A stretch of DNA of 64,000 nt from Massilia sp. Root418 (lineage in GTDB: Bacteria; Pseudomonadota; Gammaproteobacteria; Burkholderiales; Burkholderiaceae_D), in NCBI RefSeq assembly GCF_001425265.1, contig NZ_LMEC01000011.1:683585-747584 (forward strand), given 5' to 3'. The translations under genes were made by a program, and so were the position numbers. How positions within the stretch are numbered: position 1 is the stretch's first letter; the number at the start of each line of letters is the position of its first letter. The notes under the pieces were generated by a model. The model searched no databases. It was not told the origin of the DNA and worked only from the letters and a program-made list of their open reading frames with translations. Shown in pieces: positions 35,480 through 44,494 of this stretch.

Positions 35480-36154
35480 ATGACCCAAGACGAACTGAAA
35501 CAAGCAGTAGCCCGTGCCGCCATCGCCTACGTGGAAGGCGACATCATTGGCGTCGGCACCGGCTCGACCGCCAACTTCTTTATCGATGAGCTGGCCAAGA
35601 TCAAGCACCAGATCAAGGGCACCGTGGCGTCCTCCGAAGCCACCGCCGCGCGTCTGGCCGGCCACGGCATTCCCGTGCTGGACCTGAACGACGTGGCCGA
35701 GATCGCCGTCTACATCGACGGCGCCGACGAGATCAATGCGCAGGGCGCCATGATCAAGGGCGGCGGCGCGGCGCTCACGCGCGAGAAGATCGTAGCGTCT
35801 GTGTCGAAGAAATTCGTCTGCATCGCCGACGGATCCAAGCTGGTCGAGGTGATGGGCAAGTTCCCACTGCCGGTGGAAGTGCTGCCGATGGCGCGCAACG
35901 CCGTGGCGCGCCAGCTGGCCGCGCTGGGCGGCCAGCCCAAGCTGCGCGTCAAGCCGGGCACCGACGAGGCTTTCGTCACCGACAACGGTGGCAACATCCT
36001 GGACGTGGCCGGCCTGGCCATCACCGATCCGAAGGGCCTGGAAGCGCAGATCAACCAGATCGTCGGCGTGATCGCGGTCGGCCTGTTCGCTGCGCGCGGT
36101 GCAGACGTTTGCCTGCTGGGCACGCCGGACGGCGTACGCACGCTGGCCTACTAA
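35480..36154 (+). CDS. rpiA: Ribose-5-phosphate isomerase A
   Basis: This encodes 224 residues. [18 protein letters not shown] is the phosphate-binding loop, [19 protein letters not shown] carries the catalytic Asp/Glu region, and [19 protein letters not shown] follows. It interconverts ribose-5-phosphate and ribulose-5-phosphate and complements tal and zwf in the pentose phosphate pathway. Upstream, TAAAAT at 35420-35425 may be the promoter -10 and lies within a CCGCTA-AAA-TAGCGG inverted repeat. It is divergent from the CheY-CheC-cyclase operon. Confidence 0.97.
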   Translation: MTQDELKQAVARAAIAYVEGDIIGVGTGSTANFFIDELAKIKHQIKGTVASSEATAARLAGHGIPVLDLNDVAEIAVYIDGADEINAQGAMIKGGGAALTREKIVASVSKKFVCIADGSKLVEVMGKFPLPVEVLPMARNAVARQLAALGGQPKLRVKPGTDEAFVTDNGGNILDVAGLAITDPKGLEAQINQIVGVIAVGLFAARGADVCLLGTPDGVRTLAY

Positions 36155-36172
36155 TCCTTTCCCGGGACCCCC

Positions 36173-36556
36173 ATGAAACGCTTGCTGTTGCTGCCGGCCG
36201 TGCTGTTGAGCGCCTGTTCGGTGTCGCCGTTCAATCCGGACCGGAGCCAGAATGCCGAGGGGGCGCGCCGCGCGGCATCCGAGCGCAAGCCGGCCTTGTC
36301 CGCGCTGGCCAGCGACGGCAGCCAGCGCGTGCAGGTGGACGGGGTGGAGATCGAGAAAGTGGCGTTCCGGGCCGGCGTTTCGTCGGCCACGGTGGAGCGC
36401 ATGGCGCGCAATGCCGGCTGTGACGGCAACGGCGGTCCGGGCGCCGGGCTGATGTCCGAGCCCGGTCCGGTCGAGGTCTACCGCATGATGTGCAGCAACG
36501 GCAAGGCCTACCTGGCCAGGTGCGAACTGCGCCAGTGCAAGCCCCTGCAGCGCTGA
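36173..36556 (+). CDS. Putative lipoprotein with conserved Cys residues
   Basis: This encodes 127 residues starting MKRLLLLPAVLLSACS, where LLSAC is a lipobox with the acylated Cys near position 15. The mature part has further Cys residues near the end (NAGCDGNGG, MMCSNG, CELRQC) that could form disulfides. I recognise no family. It lies 18 bases after rpiA on the same strand and may be co-transcribed. A REP-like cluster begins 4 bases after its stop. Confidence 0.72.
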   Translation: MKRLLLLPAVLLSACSVSPFNPDRSQNAEGARRAASERKPALSALASDGSQRVQVDGVEIEKVAFRAGVSSATVERMARNAGCDGNGGPGAGLMSEPGPVEVYRMMCSNGKAYLARCELRQCKPLQR

Positions 36557-36559
36557 AGC

Positions 36560-36656
36560 TGGCGGGTTACGGCGTCCCGCCTAACCCGCCCTACGGATAT
36601 AGCCGGCCGGGATTTCGTAGGGCGGGTTAGCGGGGCGCGCCCCGCGTAACCCGCCA
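36560..36656. repeat. REP-like repeat cluster, copy 3
   Basis: Between the lipoprotein gene and yggX lie GGCGGGTTACGG, CCTAACCCGCCCTACGG, CGTAGGGCGGGTTAGCG and CGCGTAACCCGCC, the same words as in the clusters at 13.7 and 26.65 kb. The parts pair into one large or several small hairpins. Confidence 0.75.
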
Positions 36657-36670
36657 GCGCCGCCACGGCT

Positions 36671-36695
36671 AAAAAAAAGGCGCCATCGGCGCCTT
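36671..36695 (-). terminator. Rho-independent terminator of yggX
   Basis: On the minus strand AAAGGCGCC-GAT-GGCGCC is followed by eight T residues. It lies a few bases after the yggX stop and is the clearest intrinsic terminator in the window. Confidence 0.92.
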
Positions 36696-36701
36696 TGCTT
36701 G

Positions 36702-36974
36702 TCAGTCCGCCGGCGGCACGTAGCCGGCTGCGGCGTCGGCGCCTTCGCCGAAGAAGTGTTTTTCCATCTGCGCGGCCAGGTATTTGCGCGCGCGCTGGTC
36801 GGCCAGGTTCAGGCGGTTTTCGTTGACCAGCATGGTCTGGTGCTTGAGCCAGGCGGCCCACGCTTCTTTCGACACGGACAGGTAGATCTTCTTGCCCAGT
36901 TCACCCGGATACGGTGGGAAATCCAGGCCTTCGGCTTCCTTGTTCAGTTTGATGCAATGGACGGTGCGGGCCAT
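36702..36974 (-). CDS. yggX: YggX, Fe(II) trafficking / oxidative damage protection protein
   Basis: This encodes 90 residues, the normal length. It starts [20 protein letters not shown] with the conserved Cys7 and has [19 protein letters not shown] and [19 protein letters not shown]. The protein protects iron-sulfur clusters and iron pools from oxidation. A GGAG ribosome-binding site lies about 8 bases upstream and a strong terminator follows. It lies downstream of argA on the same strand with a gap of 35 bases. Confidence 0.97.
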   Translation of the reverse strand: MARTVHCIKLNKEAEGLDFPPYPGELGKKIYLSVSKEAWAAWLKHQTMLVNENRLNLADQRARKYLAAQMEKHFFGEGADAAAGYVPPAD

Positions 36975-37009
36975 CTTTGGTGCTCCTAAATGCGGTGGTG
37001 AAAGCGTGA

Positions 37010-38320
37010 TTATAAGGTTTTAACGAGAACCTGGGATTTGCGCTGCCAGTTATACATGCGCTGGCGGTCCTTCGGCAGGGCGTCCACCGTGGCCGGCACG
37101 AAGCCGCGTTTGATGAACCAGTGCGCGGTGCGGGTGGTCAGCACGAACAGCTTGTTCAGGCCCAGCGCGCGGGCGCGGTTTTCCATGTGCTTGAGGATGC
37201 GCTCGCCGTCGCCCTGGGTCTGCACCTCGGGGTTCACCGTCAGGCAGGCCATTTCCGCCATTTTCTGTTCGGGGAACGGATACAGCGCGGCGCAGCCGAA
37301 GATCACGCCGTCGTGCTCGATCACGGAGAACAGCTCGATCTCGCGTTCGATCAGCTCGCGGCCGCGCTTGACCAGCGTGCCGTCCGCTTCCAGCGGTTCG
37401 ATCAGCTTGATGATGCCGCCCACGTCTTCAATCGTGGCCTGGCGCAGCGATTCCAGGTTCTCGTGCGAGATCATGGTGCCCACGCCATCGTGGGTGAACA
37501 GTTCCAGCAGCGCCGAGCCATCCATGGCGAAGGGCACGATGTGGGAGCGGTCCACGCCGTTGTTGCAGGCCTTCACGCAGTGCTTCAAGTAGAATGCGGT
37601 GGCGTCGGGCAGGAAGCCGGCTTGCAGCACGGCTTCGGCCTGGTGCGAGGACAGCTCGCGGATCTCGGTGCCGCCGGCGTCCGTCATCATGTCGGTTTCG
37701 GTGATGAAGATCAGCTTGTCGGCATGCAGGGCGATGGCGGCGCTGCAGGCCACGTCCTCCATGGTCAGGTTGAAGGTTTCGCCGGTGGGCGAGAAGCCCA
37801 GCGGCGAGAGCAGCACCAGGCCGTCCGAACCGAGGATCGAGTGGATGGTTTCCGCGTCCACTTTCCGCGTGATGCCGGTCAGCTCCAGGTCCACGCCGTC
37901 GATCACGCCCAGTGGACGGGCGGTGATGAAATTGCCCGAAATGATGCGGATGGCGGCGTTCGACATCGGCGTATTGGGCAGGCCCTGGCTGAACGCGGCC
38001 TCGATGTCCAGGCGCAGCTCGCCGGCCGCTTCCTTGGCGCATTCCATGGCGGCGGTGTCGGTGATGCGGATGCCGTTGTGGAAACGGCCTTCCACATTGC
38101 GCAGCGCGAGCTGTTCGGCCACCTGCGGGCGCGAGCCGTAGACCACGGTCACGTTGATGTCGAGCGCTTGCAGCAACGACAAGTCATGGGCCAGCACCGG
38201 CAGGGCGCCAGCCGATACGAGTTCGCCGGGGAAGGCGACCACGAAGGTCTTGCCGCGGAAAGCGTGGACGTAGGGCGCGACGGAGCGCAGCCATTGGACG
38301 AATTGGGTAGGATTTTCCAT
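37010..38320 (-). CDS. argA: N-acetylglutamate synthase
   Basis: This encodes 436 residues: an N-terminal amino-acid-kinase domain to about 290 ([42 protein letters not shown]) and a C-terminal GNAT acetyltransferase domain ([40 protein letters not shown]). This is the ArgA layout. It acetylates glutamate as the first step of arginine synthesis and is normally inhibited by arginine through the kinase-like domain. The start [11 protein letters not shown] at 38320 fits the family; an ATG at 38329 would add three residues. It is divergent from hrpA with about 50 bases between. Confidence 0.94.
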   Translation of the reverse strand: MENPTQFVQWLRSVAPYVHAFRGKTFVVAFPGELVSAGALPVLAHDLSLLQALDINVTVVYGSRPQVAEQLALRNVEGRFHNGIRITDTAAMECAKEAAGELRLDIEAAFSQGLPNTPMSNAAIRIISGNFITARPLGVIDGVDLELTGITRKVDAETIHSILGSDGLVLLSPLGFSPTGETFNLTMEDVACSAAIALHADKLIFITETDMMTDAGGTEIRELSSHQAEAVLQAGFLPDATAFYLKHCVKACNNGVDRSHIVPFAMDGSALLELFTHDGVGTMISHENLESLRQATIEDVGGIIKLIEPLEADGTLVKRGRELIEREIELFSVIEHDGVIFGCAALYPFPEQKMAEMACLTVNPEVQTQGDGERILKHMENRARALGLNKLFVLTTRTAHWFIKRGFVPATVDALPKDRQRMYNWQRKSQVLVKTL

Positions 38321-38327
38321 TTGCCGC

Positions 38328-38335
38328 ATTATAAT
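38328..38335. promoter_or_regulatory. Shared TATAAT element between argA and hrpA
   Basis: ATTATAAT contains TATAAT on both strands (minus strand 38328-38333, plus strand 38330-38335). Toward argA it ends only 7 bases before the ATG at 38320, so the transcript could be nearly leaderless; a TTGGCG at a 19-base spacing is a weak -35. Toward hrpA it lies about 38 bases before the ATG. Confidence 0.4.
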
Positions 38336-38373
38336 TCGGTGCGCGGTTTTCGCGCCAAATACCTGTAAAAAAC

Positions 38374-41300
38374 ATGTCAGAAGCCAGCAAGAAGTCACCA
38401 GTTTCCACCCCGCAGCAGCCAGCCACCGCTCCCGCCACCGCTTCCGCCGCCTCCCAGGGCGGTTCGCCCGCTGTGACGCGCGTGCCACAGGGCGGCCAGG
38501 GCGGGCAGGAGGGCCAGGCCCGGCCGGGCCGCGACCAGCGCGCCCAGCGCAGCCCGGACGGCCGCCCAGCGCGCGCGCCCGGCCAGCCCCGCGCTGCGCA
38601 GGCCGGCGAGGGCCGCGCGCCGCGCGAGGGCGGCGATGCGCGCCAGCCCCGCGGCGCCGGCGAGCCCCGCCAGCCGCGCCCGGAAGGCGTGCGCGCGGCG
38701 CGGGCCGATGGTGAAGGCGGTGAGCGCGGTGAGCGCGGTGAACGCGGCGGCCGTGGCCCGCGCCTGACGCCGGAGGAAGCGGCTGCGCGCGCGGCCGAGG
38801 CGGCTTTCCGCAATCCGATCCCGCCGATCACCTTCCCGGAAGACCTGCCGGTTTCCGGCCGGCGCGCCGAAATCGCGGAAGCGCTGATGAAAAACCAGGT
38901 CATCATCGTGTCCGGCGAAACCGGCTCGGGCAAGACCACGCAGCTGCCGAAGATCTGCCTGGAGCTGGGGCGCGGCCGCAACGGCATCATCGGCCACACG
39001 CAGCCGCGCCGCATCGCCGCCTCGTCCACCGCCAAGCGCATCGCGCAGGAGCTGGGCACGCCGCTGGGCGAGAACGTGGGCTTCAAGGTGCGCTTTGCCG
39101 ACACCCTGATGCGCGGCGCCTCGGTCAAGCTGATGACCGACGGTATCCTGCTGGCCGAAACGCAGACCGACCCGCTGCTCAAGGGCTACGACACGATCAT
39201 CATCGACGAAGCGCACGAACGCAGCCTGAACATCGACTTCCTGCTTGGCTACCTGAAGCAGCTGCTGCCGCGCCGCCCGGACCTGAAAATCATCATCACC
39301 TCGGCCACCATCGACGCGGACCGCTTCTCGCGCCACTTCGGCACGCCGGAGAAACCGGCGCCGGTGATCGAGGTGTCGGGCCGCCTGTACGCGGTGGAAG
39401 TGCGCTACCGCCCCGTGGAGCGCGACCAGGTGCCCATGGGCGGCGCCAACGCCGCCAACCCTTCCCCGCAGCAGGGCAAGGCCGCCGCCGCGCGCGAAAA
39501 GCGCGACCTGATGGACGCCGTGATCGACGGCGTGGACGAGGTGTGCCGCATCGGCTCGGGCGACGTGCTGGTGTTCCTGCCCGGCGAGCGCGAGATCCGC
39601 GACGCGGCCGAGGCGCTGCGCAAGCACCATCCGCCGCACGTGGAGATCCTGCCGCTGTTCGCCCGCCTGTCGGTGGAGGAGCAGGAGCGCGTGTTCCGCA
39701 CCTCCAACGCGCGCCGCATCGTGCTGGCCACCAACGTGGCGGAGACCTCGCTGACCGTGCCCGGCATCCGCTACGTGGTGGACGCCGGCCTGGCGCGCGT
39801 GAAGCGCTACAGCTACCGCAACAAGGTCGAGCAGCTGCAGGTGGAGCCGATCGCGCAATCGGCCGCCAACCAGCGCGCCGGCCGCTGCGGCCGCGTGGCC
39901 GACGGCGTCTGCATCCGCCTGTACGACGAACAGGACTTCCTGCAGCGCCCCAAGTTCACCGATCCCGAGATCCTGCGTTCCTCGCTGGCGGCCGTCATCC
40001 TGCGCATGAAGTCATTGCACCTGGCGGACGTGGAAACCTTCCCCTTCATCGAGCCGCCGCTGGCGCGCGCCATTGCGGACGGCTACCAGCTGCTGCAGGA
40101 ACTGGGCGCGGTCGATGAATACAACCAGCTCACGCCCTTGGGCCGCAAGCTGGCCAAGCTGCCGCTGGACCCGCGCGTGGGCCGCATGATCCTGGCCGCG
40201 CACGACAACGCCTCGCTGACGGAAGTGCTGATCGTGGCCTCCGCGCTGTCGGTGCAGGACCCGCGCGACCGCCCGGTGGAGCACCAGCAGGCAGCCGACG
40301 AGGCGCACAAGAAGTTCGCCGACGAGAAGTCCGAATTCCTCAGCTACATCAAGATCTGGCGCTGGTTCGAAAACGCGATCGAGCACAAGAAGACCAACCG
40401 CCAGCTGCAGGAAAACTGCCGCAGCAACTTCCTGTCGCAAGTGCGCCTGCGCGAATGGCGCGACGTGCACTCGCAGCTGCTCACCATCGTCAAGGAGCAG
40501 GGCTGGCGCATGAACGAGGCGCCCGCCACCTACGAGAACCTGCACCTGGCGCTGCTGACCGGCTTGCTGGGCAATGTGGGCTTCAAGGGCGAGGACGAGC
40601 CGGGCGCCGGCTTCCTGGGCGCGCGCGGCATCAAGTTCCATATCTGGCCGGGCTCCAACCTGCTGAAGAAGCCGGGCAAGTGGATCATGGCCGCCGAGCT
40701 GGTGGAAACCACGCGCCTGTACGCGCGCTGCGTGGCCAAGATCGAACCGGAATGGCTGGAAAAGGTGGGCGGCCATTTGCTCAAGAAATCGTGGGGCGAG
40801 CCGCGCTGGGAAAAGCGCAGCGCGCAGGTGACCGCGTCCGAGCGCGCCACCTTGTACGGCCTGGTGGTGTACAGCCAGCGCCGCATCAACTACGGCGCCT
40901 TCAACCCGCAGGAAGCGCGCGAGATCTTCATCCGCGACGCGCTGGTGGGCGGTGACTACGACACGCGCGCGCCGTTCTTCGCCCACAACCACAAGCTGGT
41001 GAAGGAGATCGAGAACCTGGAGCACAAGTCGCGCCGCCTGGACGTGCTGGTGGACGATGAACTGATCGCCGCCTTCTACGACAAGCTGATACCGGCCGAC
41101 GTGGTGAACGGCGCCGGTTTCGAGAAGTGGCACAAGGAGGCGACGGCGGCCGAGCCCAAGCTGCTGTACCTGAACCGCGATGAGCTGATGCGCCACGAGG
41201 CGGCCGGCGTGACCACCGACCTGTTCCCGAAAACCATGATGGCGGCGGGCCTGGAAATGGCGCTGACTTATCACTTCGAGCCGGGCAGCGTGCGCGACGG

Positions 41301-42810
41301 CGTGACCCTGGCGGTGCCGCTGTACGCGCTGAACCAGCTCTCGCGCGAGCGCTGCGAATGGCTGGTGCCGGGCATGCTGAAGGAGAAGGTCCACCTGCTG
41401 CTGAAGTCCCTGCCGCAGAAGCTGCGCCGCCATTGCGTGCCGCTGCCGGACTATGCCGCCAGGTTCTGCGAGCGCGTGCACGCCGCCGGCGCCTTCGGGC
41501 GCGGCGACCTGATCGACGCCATCATTGCCGACATCCGCAAGGAGATCACCATCGGCGTGCTGACCACGGACTTCAAGCCCGAGACGCTGCCTGCGCACCA
41601 CTTCATGAACTTCAAGGTGATCGACGAGCACGGCCGCCAGCTGGACATGGGCCGCAACCTGGCCACCCTGCAGGGCGAGTACGGCATGCAGGCGCGCCAG
41701 AGCTTCCAGAAGATGGCCGAGGCCACCACCCCGGCCGGCACCCAGCTGCGCGCCGGCGCAGCGGCCGCTGGCGCCGGCCTGGCTGGCGCCGCCGCTGGCG
41801 CCGCCAAGCTGGCGCACGGCGGCATCGCGGCGGACGCGGCGCGCGGCGCCGGCCCGGGGGCGGCGTCTGCCGCAGGCCAGGGCGGAAAGGGCGGCAAGGC
41901 TGGCGCGCAGCCCGGCGCCGCCGGGAGCGCCGCCGCCAGCGCGCCGGCCGTGCAGTCGGCCACCACCGGCATCACCGCCTGGACTTTCGGCGAACTGCCG
42001 GAGCTGCTGGAAATCGTGCAGGGCAAGCTGACCCTGATCGGCTTCCCGGCCTTGGTGGACAAGGGCACCCACTGCGACCTGGAAGTGTTCGACGACCCCA
42101 CCGTGGCGGCGCGCACGCACCGCGTCGGCCTGCGCCGCCTGTTCGCGCTGCAGATGAAGGACCAGATCAAGTTCGTGGAAAAGAGCATCCCCAACCTGCA
42201 GCAGATGGGCATGCAGTTCATGTCCATGGGCACGCAGGAGGAGCTGCGCGACCAGATCATCAACAAGGCGCTCGACATCGCCTGCCTGCAGGACCCGCTG
42301 CCGACCGATGCCGCCAGCTTTGCCAAGCGCAAGGATGAAGGCAAGTCGCGCCTGGTGCTGCTGGTAAACGAGGTGGCGCGCCTGCTGTCGCAGGTGCTGA
42401 CCGAGTTCCACGGCCTGCCCAAGCGCCTGCAGGGCATCAATGCGCAGGTGGCGGCCGACATGCAGGCGCAGCTGCAAGGCCTGGTGCACAAGCGCTTCCT
42501 GCTCGAGAGCGACTACGCGCAGCTGGCGCATTTCCCGCGTTATCTGAAGGCCATGAATGTGCGCCTGGAAAAGCTGCGCGCCGATCCCGCGCGCGACGCC
42601 AAGCTGATGGCCGAGTGGCAGAGCGCAGCCGCGCCCTACCAGCGGCTGATGCGCGACAAGACGGCAGGCCGCAACACCGACCCGAAACTGGTGGAATTCC
42701 GCTGGATGCTGGAGGAGTTGCGCGTGTCGCTGTTCGCGCAGGAACTGCGCACGCCCATGCCGGTGTCGGCCAAGCGCTTGCAGAAAGTGTGGGAGTCCAT
42801 GCAGCGCTAG
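38374..42810 (+). CDS. hrpA: ATP-dependent RNA helicase HrpA (DEAH box)
   Basis: This encodes 1478 residues, longer than the roughly 1300 of E. coli HrpA. An Arg/Gly/Pro-rich disordered N-terminus (to about 140) precedes the helicase core. Walker A is GETGSGKTTQ from residue 181, motif II is DEAH at 278-281, motif III is TSATID, and motif VI is QRAGRCGR. Long C-terminal DEAH-associated and HrpA-specific domains follow, interrupted around 1115-1200 by an Ala/Gly-rich linker with no counterpart that I know of. HrpA unwinds RNA, rescues collided ribosomes and affects mRNA processing. It is monocistronic, followed by a stem-loop terminator. The two low-complexity segments explain the extra length. 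Confidence 0.96.
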   Translation: MSEASKKSPVSTPQQPATAPATASAASQGGSPAVTRVPQGGQGGQEGQARPGRDQRAQRSPDGRPARAPGQPRAAQAGEGRAPREGGDARQPRGAGEPRQPRPEGVRAARADGEGGERGERGERGGRGPRLTPEEAAARAAEAAFRNPIPPITFPEDLPVSGRRAEIAEALMKNQVIIVSGETGSGKTTQLPKICLELGRGRNGIIGHTQPRRIAASSTAKRIAQELGTPLGENVGFKVRFADTLMRGASVKLMTDGILLAETQTDPLLKGYDTIIIDEAHERSLNIDFLLGYLKQLLPRRPDLKIIITSATIDADRFSRHFGTPEKPAPVIEVSGRLYAVEVRYRPVERDQVPMGGANAANPSPQQGKAAAAREKRDLMDAVIDGVDEVCRIGSGDVLVFLPGEREIRDAAEALRKHHPPHVEILPLFARLSVEEQERVFRTSNARRIVLATNVAETSLTVPGIRYVVDAGLARVKRYSYRNKVEQLQVEPIAQSAANQRAGRCGRVADGVCIRLYDEQDFLQRPKFTDPEILRSSLAAVILRMKSLHLADVETFPFIEPPLARAIADGYQLLQELGAVDEYNQLTPLGRKLAKLPLDPRVGRMILAAHDNASLTEVLIVASALSVQDPRDRPVEHQQAADEAHKKFADEKSEFLSYIKIWRWFENAIEHKKTNRQLQENCRSNFLSQVRLREWRDVHSQLLTIVKEQGWRMNEAPATYENLHLALLTGLLGNVGFKGEDEPGAGFLGARGIKFHIWPGSNLLKKPGKWIMAAELVETTRLYARCVAKIEPEWLEKVGGHLLKKSWGEPRWEKRSAQVTASERATLYGLVVYSQRRINYGAFNPQEAREIFIRDALVGGDYDTRAPFFAHNHKLVKEIENLEHKSRRLDVLVDDELIAAFYDKLIPADVVNGAGFEKWHKEATAAEPKLLYLNRDELMRHEAAGVTTDLFPKTMMAAGLEMALTYHFEPGSVRDGVTLAVPLYALNQLSRERCEWLVPGMLKEKVHLLLKSLPQKLRRHCVPLPDYAARFCERVHAAGAFGRGDLIDAIIADIRKEITIGVLTTDFKPETLPAHHFMNFKVIDEHGRQLDMGRNLATLQGEYGMQARQSFQKMAEATTPAGTQLRAGAAAAGAGLAGAAAGAAKLAHGGIAADAARGAGPGAASAAGQGGKGGKAGAQPGAAGSAAASAPAVQSATTGITAWTFGELPELLEIVQGKLTLIGFPALVDKGTHCDLEVFDDPTVAARTHRVGLRRLFALQMKDQIKFVEKSIPNLQQMGMQFMSMGTQEELRDQIINKALDIACLQDPLPTDAASFAKRKDEGKSRLVLLVNEVARLLSQVLTEFHGLPKRLQGINAQVAADMQAQLQGLVHKRFLLESDYAQLAHFPRYLKAMNVRLEKLRADPARDAKLMAEWQSAAAPYQRLMRDKTAGRNTDPKLVEFRWMLEELRVSLFAQELRTPMPVSAKRLQKVWESMQR

Positions 42811-42857
42811 CGCTTGAGGGCTGGGCGCCGGGCCTGCACGGCGTGTAGGGTGCACGG

Positions 42858-42899
42858 CAGGGTGGCCAACGCAGTCCCACCTGCCGGCCACCCTGTTTT
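42858..42899 (+). terminator. Stem-loop terminator after hrpA
   Basis: CAGGGTGGCC (42858-42867) and GGCCACCCTG (42886-42895) are perfect 10-base arms around an 18-base loop, followed by TTTTA. It lies 47 bases after the hrpA stop. The short T-run makes it a moderate intrinsic terminator. Confidence 0.65.
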
Positions 42900-42990
42900 A
42901 TCCGCGCATTGACGGTTACTGCTGCATTCGGTGATGAAGTTTAATCTGCGATCCGGTGCGCTGGCGCACTGATGGGAACTGCCCGCTCCG

Positions 42991-43011
42991 CTATATTGCA
43001 CTGCAACATAG
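42991..43011. promoter_or_regulatory. PhaR-like palindromic operator of the PHB-depolymerase-type gene
   Basis: CTATATTGCACTGCAACATAG is a 21-base palindrome with one mismatched pair, centred on TTGCA-C-TGCAA. It lies 17 bases before the ATG of the esterase, just upstream of the AGGAG ribosome-binding site. TGC/GCA palindromes of this kind are bound by PhaR repressors of polyhydroxyalkanoate genes. Confidence 0.5.
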
Positions 43012-43027
43012 TGATTAGGAGTATCGC

Positions 43028-44248
43028 ATGGCCAAGCCCATCTTTGGCGCACGATTGCTGCGCAGTATGGCCCGCGCAGGCAAGTCCCAGCAGAAGTTGA
43101 TGACGCAGCTGTTTGGCGTGCCCGCCGTGAAAGCCAAGCCGAAAGCGAAGAGCGCGAAGCTGGTCAAACCCGCCCAAGTTGCCGCAAAGCCAGCCAATCC
43201 GGCCCGCCGCACCTCGTCCGGGAGCCTGGCGGCCAAGGCCGCTGCCCCGGTGCGCCGCGCGCTCCCGGCGGCGCCGGACGGCATGCCGATCCGCCAGCAC
43301 GCGCGGCCGGAGGTCTCGGTGTTGCCCGGCCGCTGGCTTGCATCGCACTATGCTGCGATGCCACAGCCGGGGCAGGTTCCGGCCCAGCCCATGAGCTACT
43401 GGCTCTACCTTCCGCACAACGTGCCGGCGGCGGCGGCACGCGCCGGCCTGCCGCTGATCGTGATGCTGCACGGCTGCCACCAGAGCGCCACCCAGTTCGC
43501 CCAGGGCACCCGCATGAACCGCCTGGCCGAGCAGAAGGGCTATGCCGTGCTGTACCCGCAGCAGGCGGCCAGCACCCAGGCGCACCGCTGCTGGCGCTGG
43601 TACGACAAGAGCACGCAGGAAGGCGGCGGCGACACGGCGCTGATCGCCGCCGTGATCGCCAAGGTGTGCAGCGACTACGCGATCGACCGCAGGCGCATCT
43701 ACGTGGCCGGCATTTCAGCCGGGGCGGGCATGGCCAACATCCTGGCGCTGAACCACCCGGAACTGATCGCCGCGATCGGCCTGCATTCGGGCCCGGCCTA
43801 TGGCGGCGGGCACAGCACGGTGGGTGCGCTGACCGTGATGCAGCATGGCGCCGGCGTGCAGGCGTCCGCCGCCATCCGCCAGGTGCTGCGCCAGCGGCCC
43901 GGCTTTCCGGTCATGCCCACCATCCTGATCCAGGGCGAGGGCGACAAGGTGGTGCGTCCCATCAACCAGGCGCAGCTGGTGCAGCAAAGCCTGCTGCTGA
44001 ACCGGCTGCCGGCGGGCACCGAAGTGACCGTGGTGGAGCGCGCGCGGCGCGGCCATACGCGCAACGCGCACGAAATACGCGACTACAGTTCGAAAGGGAA
44101 GGTGCTGCTGCGTGTGGCGCGCATCGCCGAACTGGAACACGCCTGGAGCGGCGGCGACCCGGCGCTGTCGTTCAACGCCAAGCCCGGTCCGGACGCCAGC
44201 AAGATGATGCTGGACTTCTTCGCCAAGCACCGCCGCCTGGTGGCGTAG
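43028..44248 (+). CDS. PHB depolymerase family esterase
   Basis: This encodes 406 residues. The first 95 or so are basic and Lys/Ala/Pro-rich (KAKPKAKSAKLVKPAQ) without a classical signal peptide, and could bind polymer granules or nucleic acid. The alpha/beta-hydrolase domain follows: LIVMLHGCHQSATQF (oxyanion hole), GISAGAGMA with the nucleophile Ser at about 231, a GEGDKVV acid and ELEHAWSGG with the catalytic His. This is the esterase_PHB type that includes intracellular depolymerases and feruloyl esterases. A PhaR-like palindrome upstream favours a role in polyhydroxybutyrate turnover. Substrate remains inferred. Confidence 0.85.
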   Translation: MAKPIFGARLLRSMARAGKSQQKLMTQLFGVPAVKAKPKAKSAKLVKPAQVAAKPANPARRTSSGSLAAKAAAPVRRALPAAPDGMPIRQHARPEVSVLPGRWLASHYAAMPQPGQVPAQPMSYWLYLPHNVPAAAARAGLPLIVMLHGCHQSATQFAQGTRMNRLAEQKGYAVLYPQQAASTQAHRCWRWYDKSTQEGGGDTALIAAVIAKVCSDYAIDRRRIYVAGISAGAGMANILALNHPELIAAIGLHSGPAYGGGHSTVGALTVMQHGAGVQASAAIRQVLRQRPGFPVMPTILIQGEGDKVVRPINQAQLVQQSLLLNRLPAGTEVTVVERARRGHTRNAHEIRDYSSKGKVLLRVARIAELEHAWSGGDPALSFNAKPGPDASKMMLDFFAKHRRLVA

Positions 44249-44272
44249 GCCGGGCAGGCCGGGTACGCCGGC

Positions 44273-44476
44273 TCAGTCCGCCGCAGGCTCGGCGCTGTCG
44301 CCGTCTGCTGCCGGCTCGCCCTTGGGCTTTACGCCGCGGCGCGCCAGCCCTTCGCGCAGCAGGAACTCGATTTCCGCGTTCACGCTGCGCAGGTCGCGCG
44401 CCGCCAGGCGCTGGAGCTCCTCCCACAGCGCCGGATCGATCCGCAGCGGATACGCTTTTTTACCTGGGCTTGCCAT
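44273..44476 (-). CDS. Arc-type ribbon-helix-helix DNA-binding protein
   Basis: This encodes 67 residues with the pattern YPLRIDPALWEELQRLAARD for the beta strand and first helix and SVNAEIEFLLREGL for the second helix, the Arc/MetJ fold. The tail is acidic and Ala-rich. Such dimers bind palindromic operators. It is the second gene of an operon with an SPFH protein, 18 bases downstream, a pairing common in proteobacteria. Its likely operator is the perfect palindrome over the operon promoter. No toxin gene is present, so this does not look like a toxin-antitoxin module. Confidence 0.82.
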   Translation of the reverse strand: MASPGKKAYPLRIDPALWEELQRLAARDLRSVNAEIEFLLREGLARRGVKPKGEPAADGDSAEPAAD

Positions 44477-44494
44477 GCTTTGCCTGTCCTGCCG

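Noticed and set aside
40012..42891. A 959-codon frame on the minus strand opposite hrpA
   Set aside because: Antisense to a conserved helicase, low-complexity composition, no ribosome-binding site or family motif.
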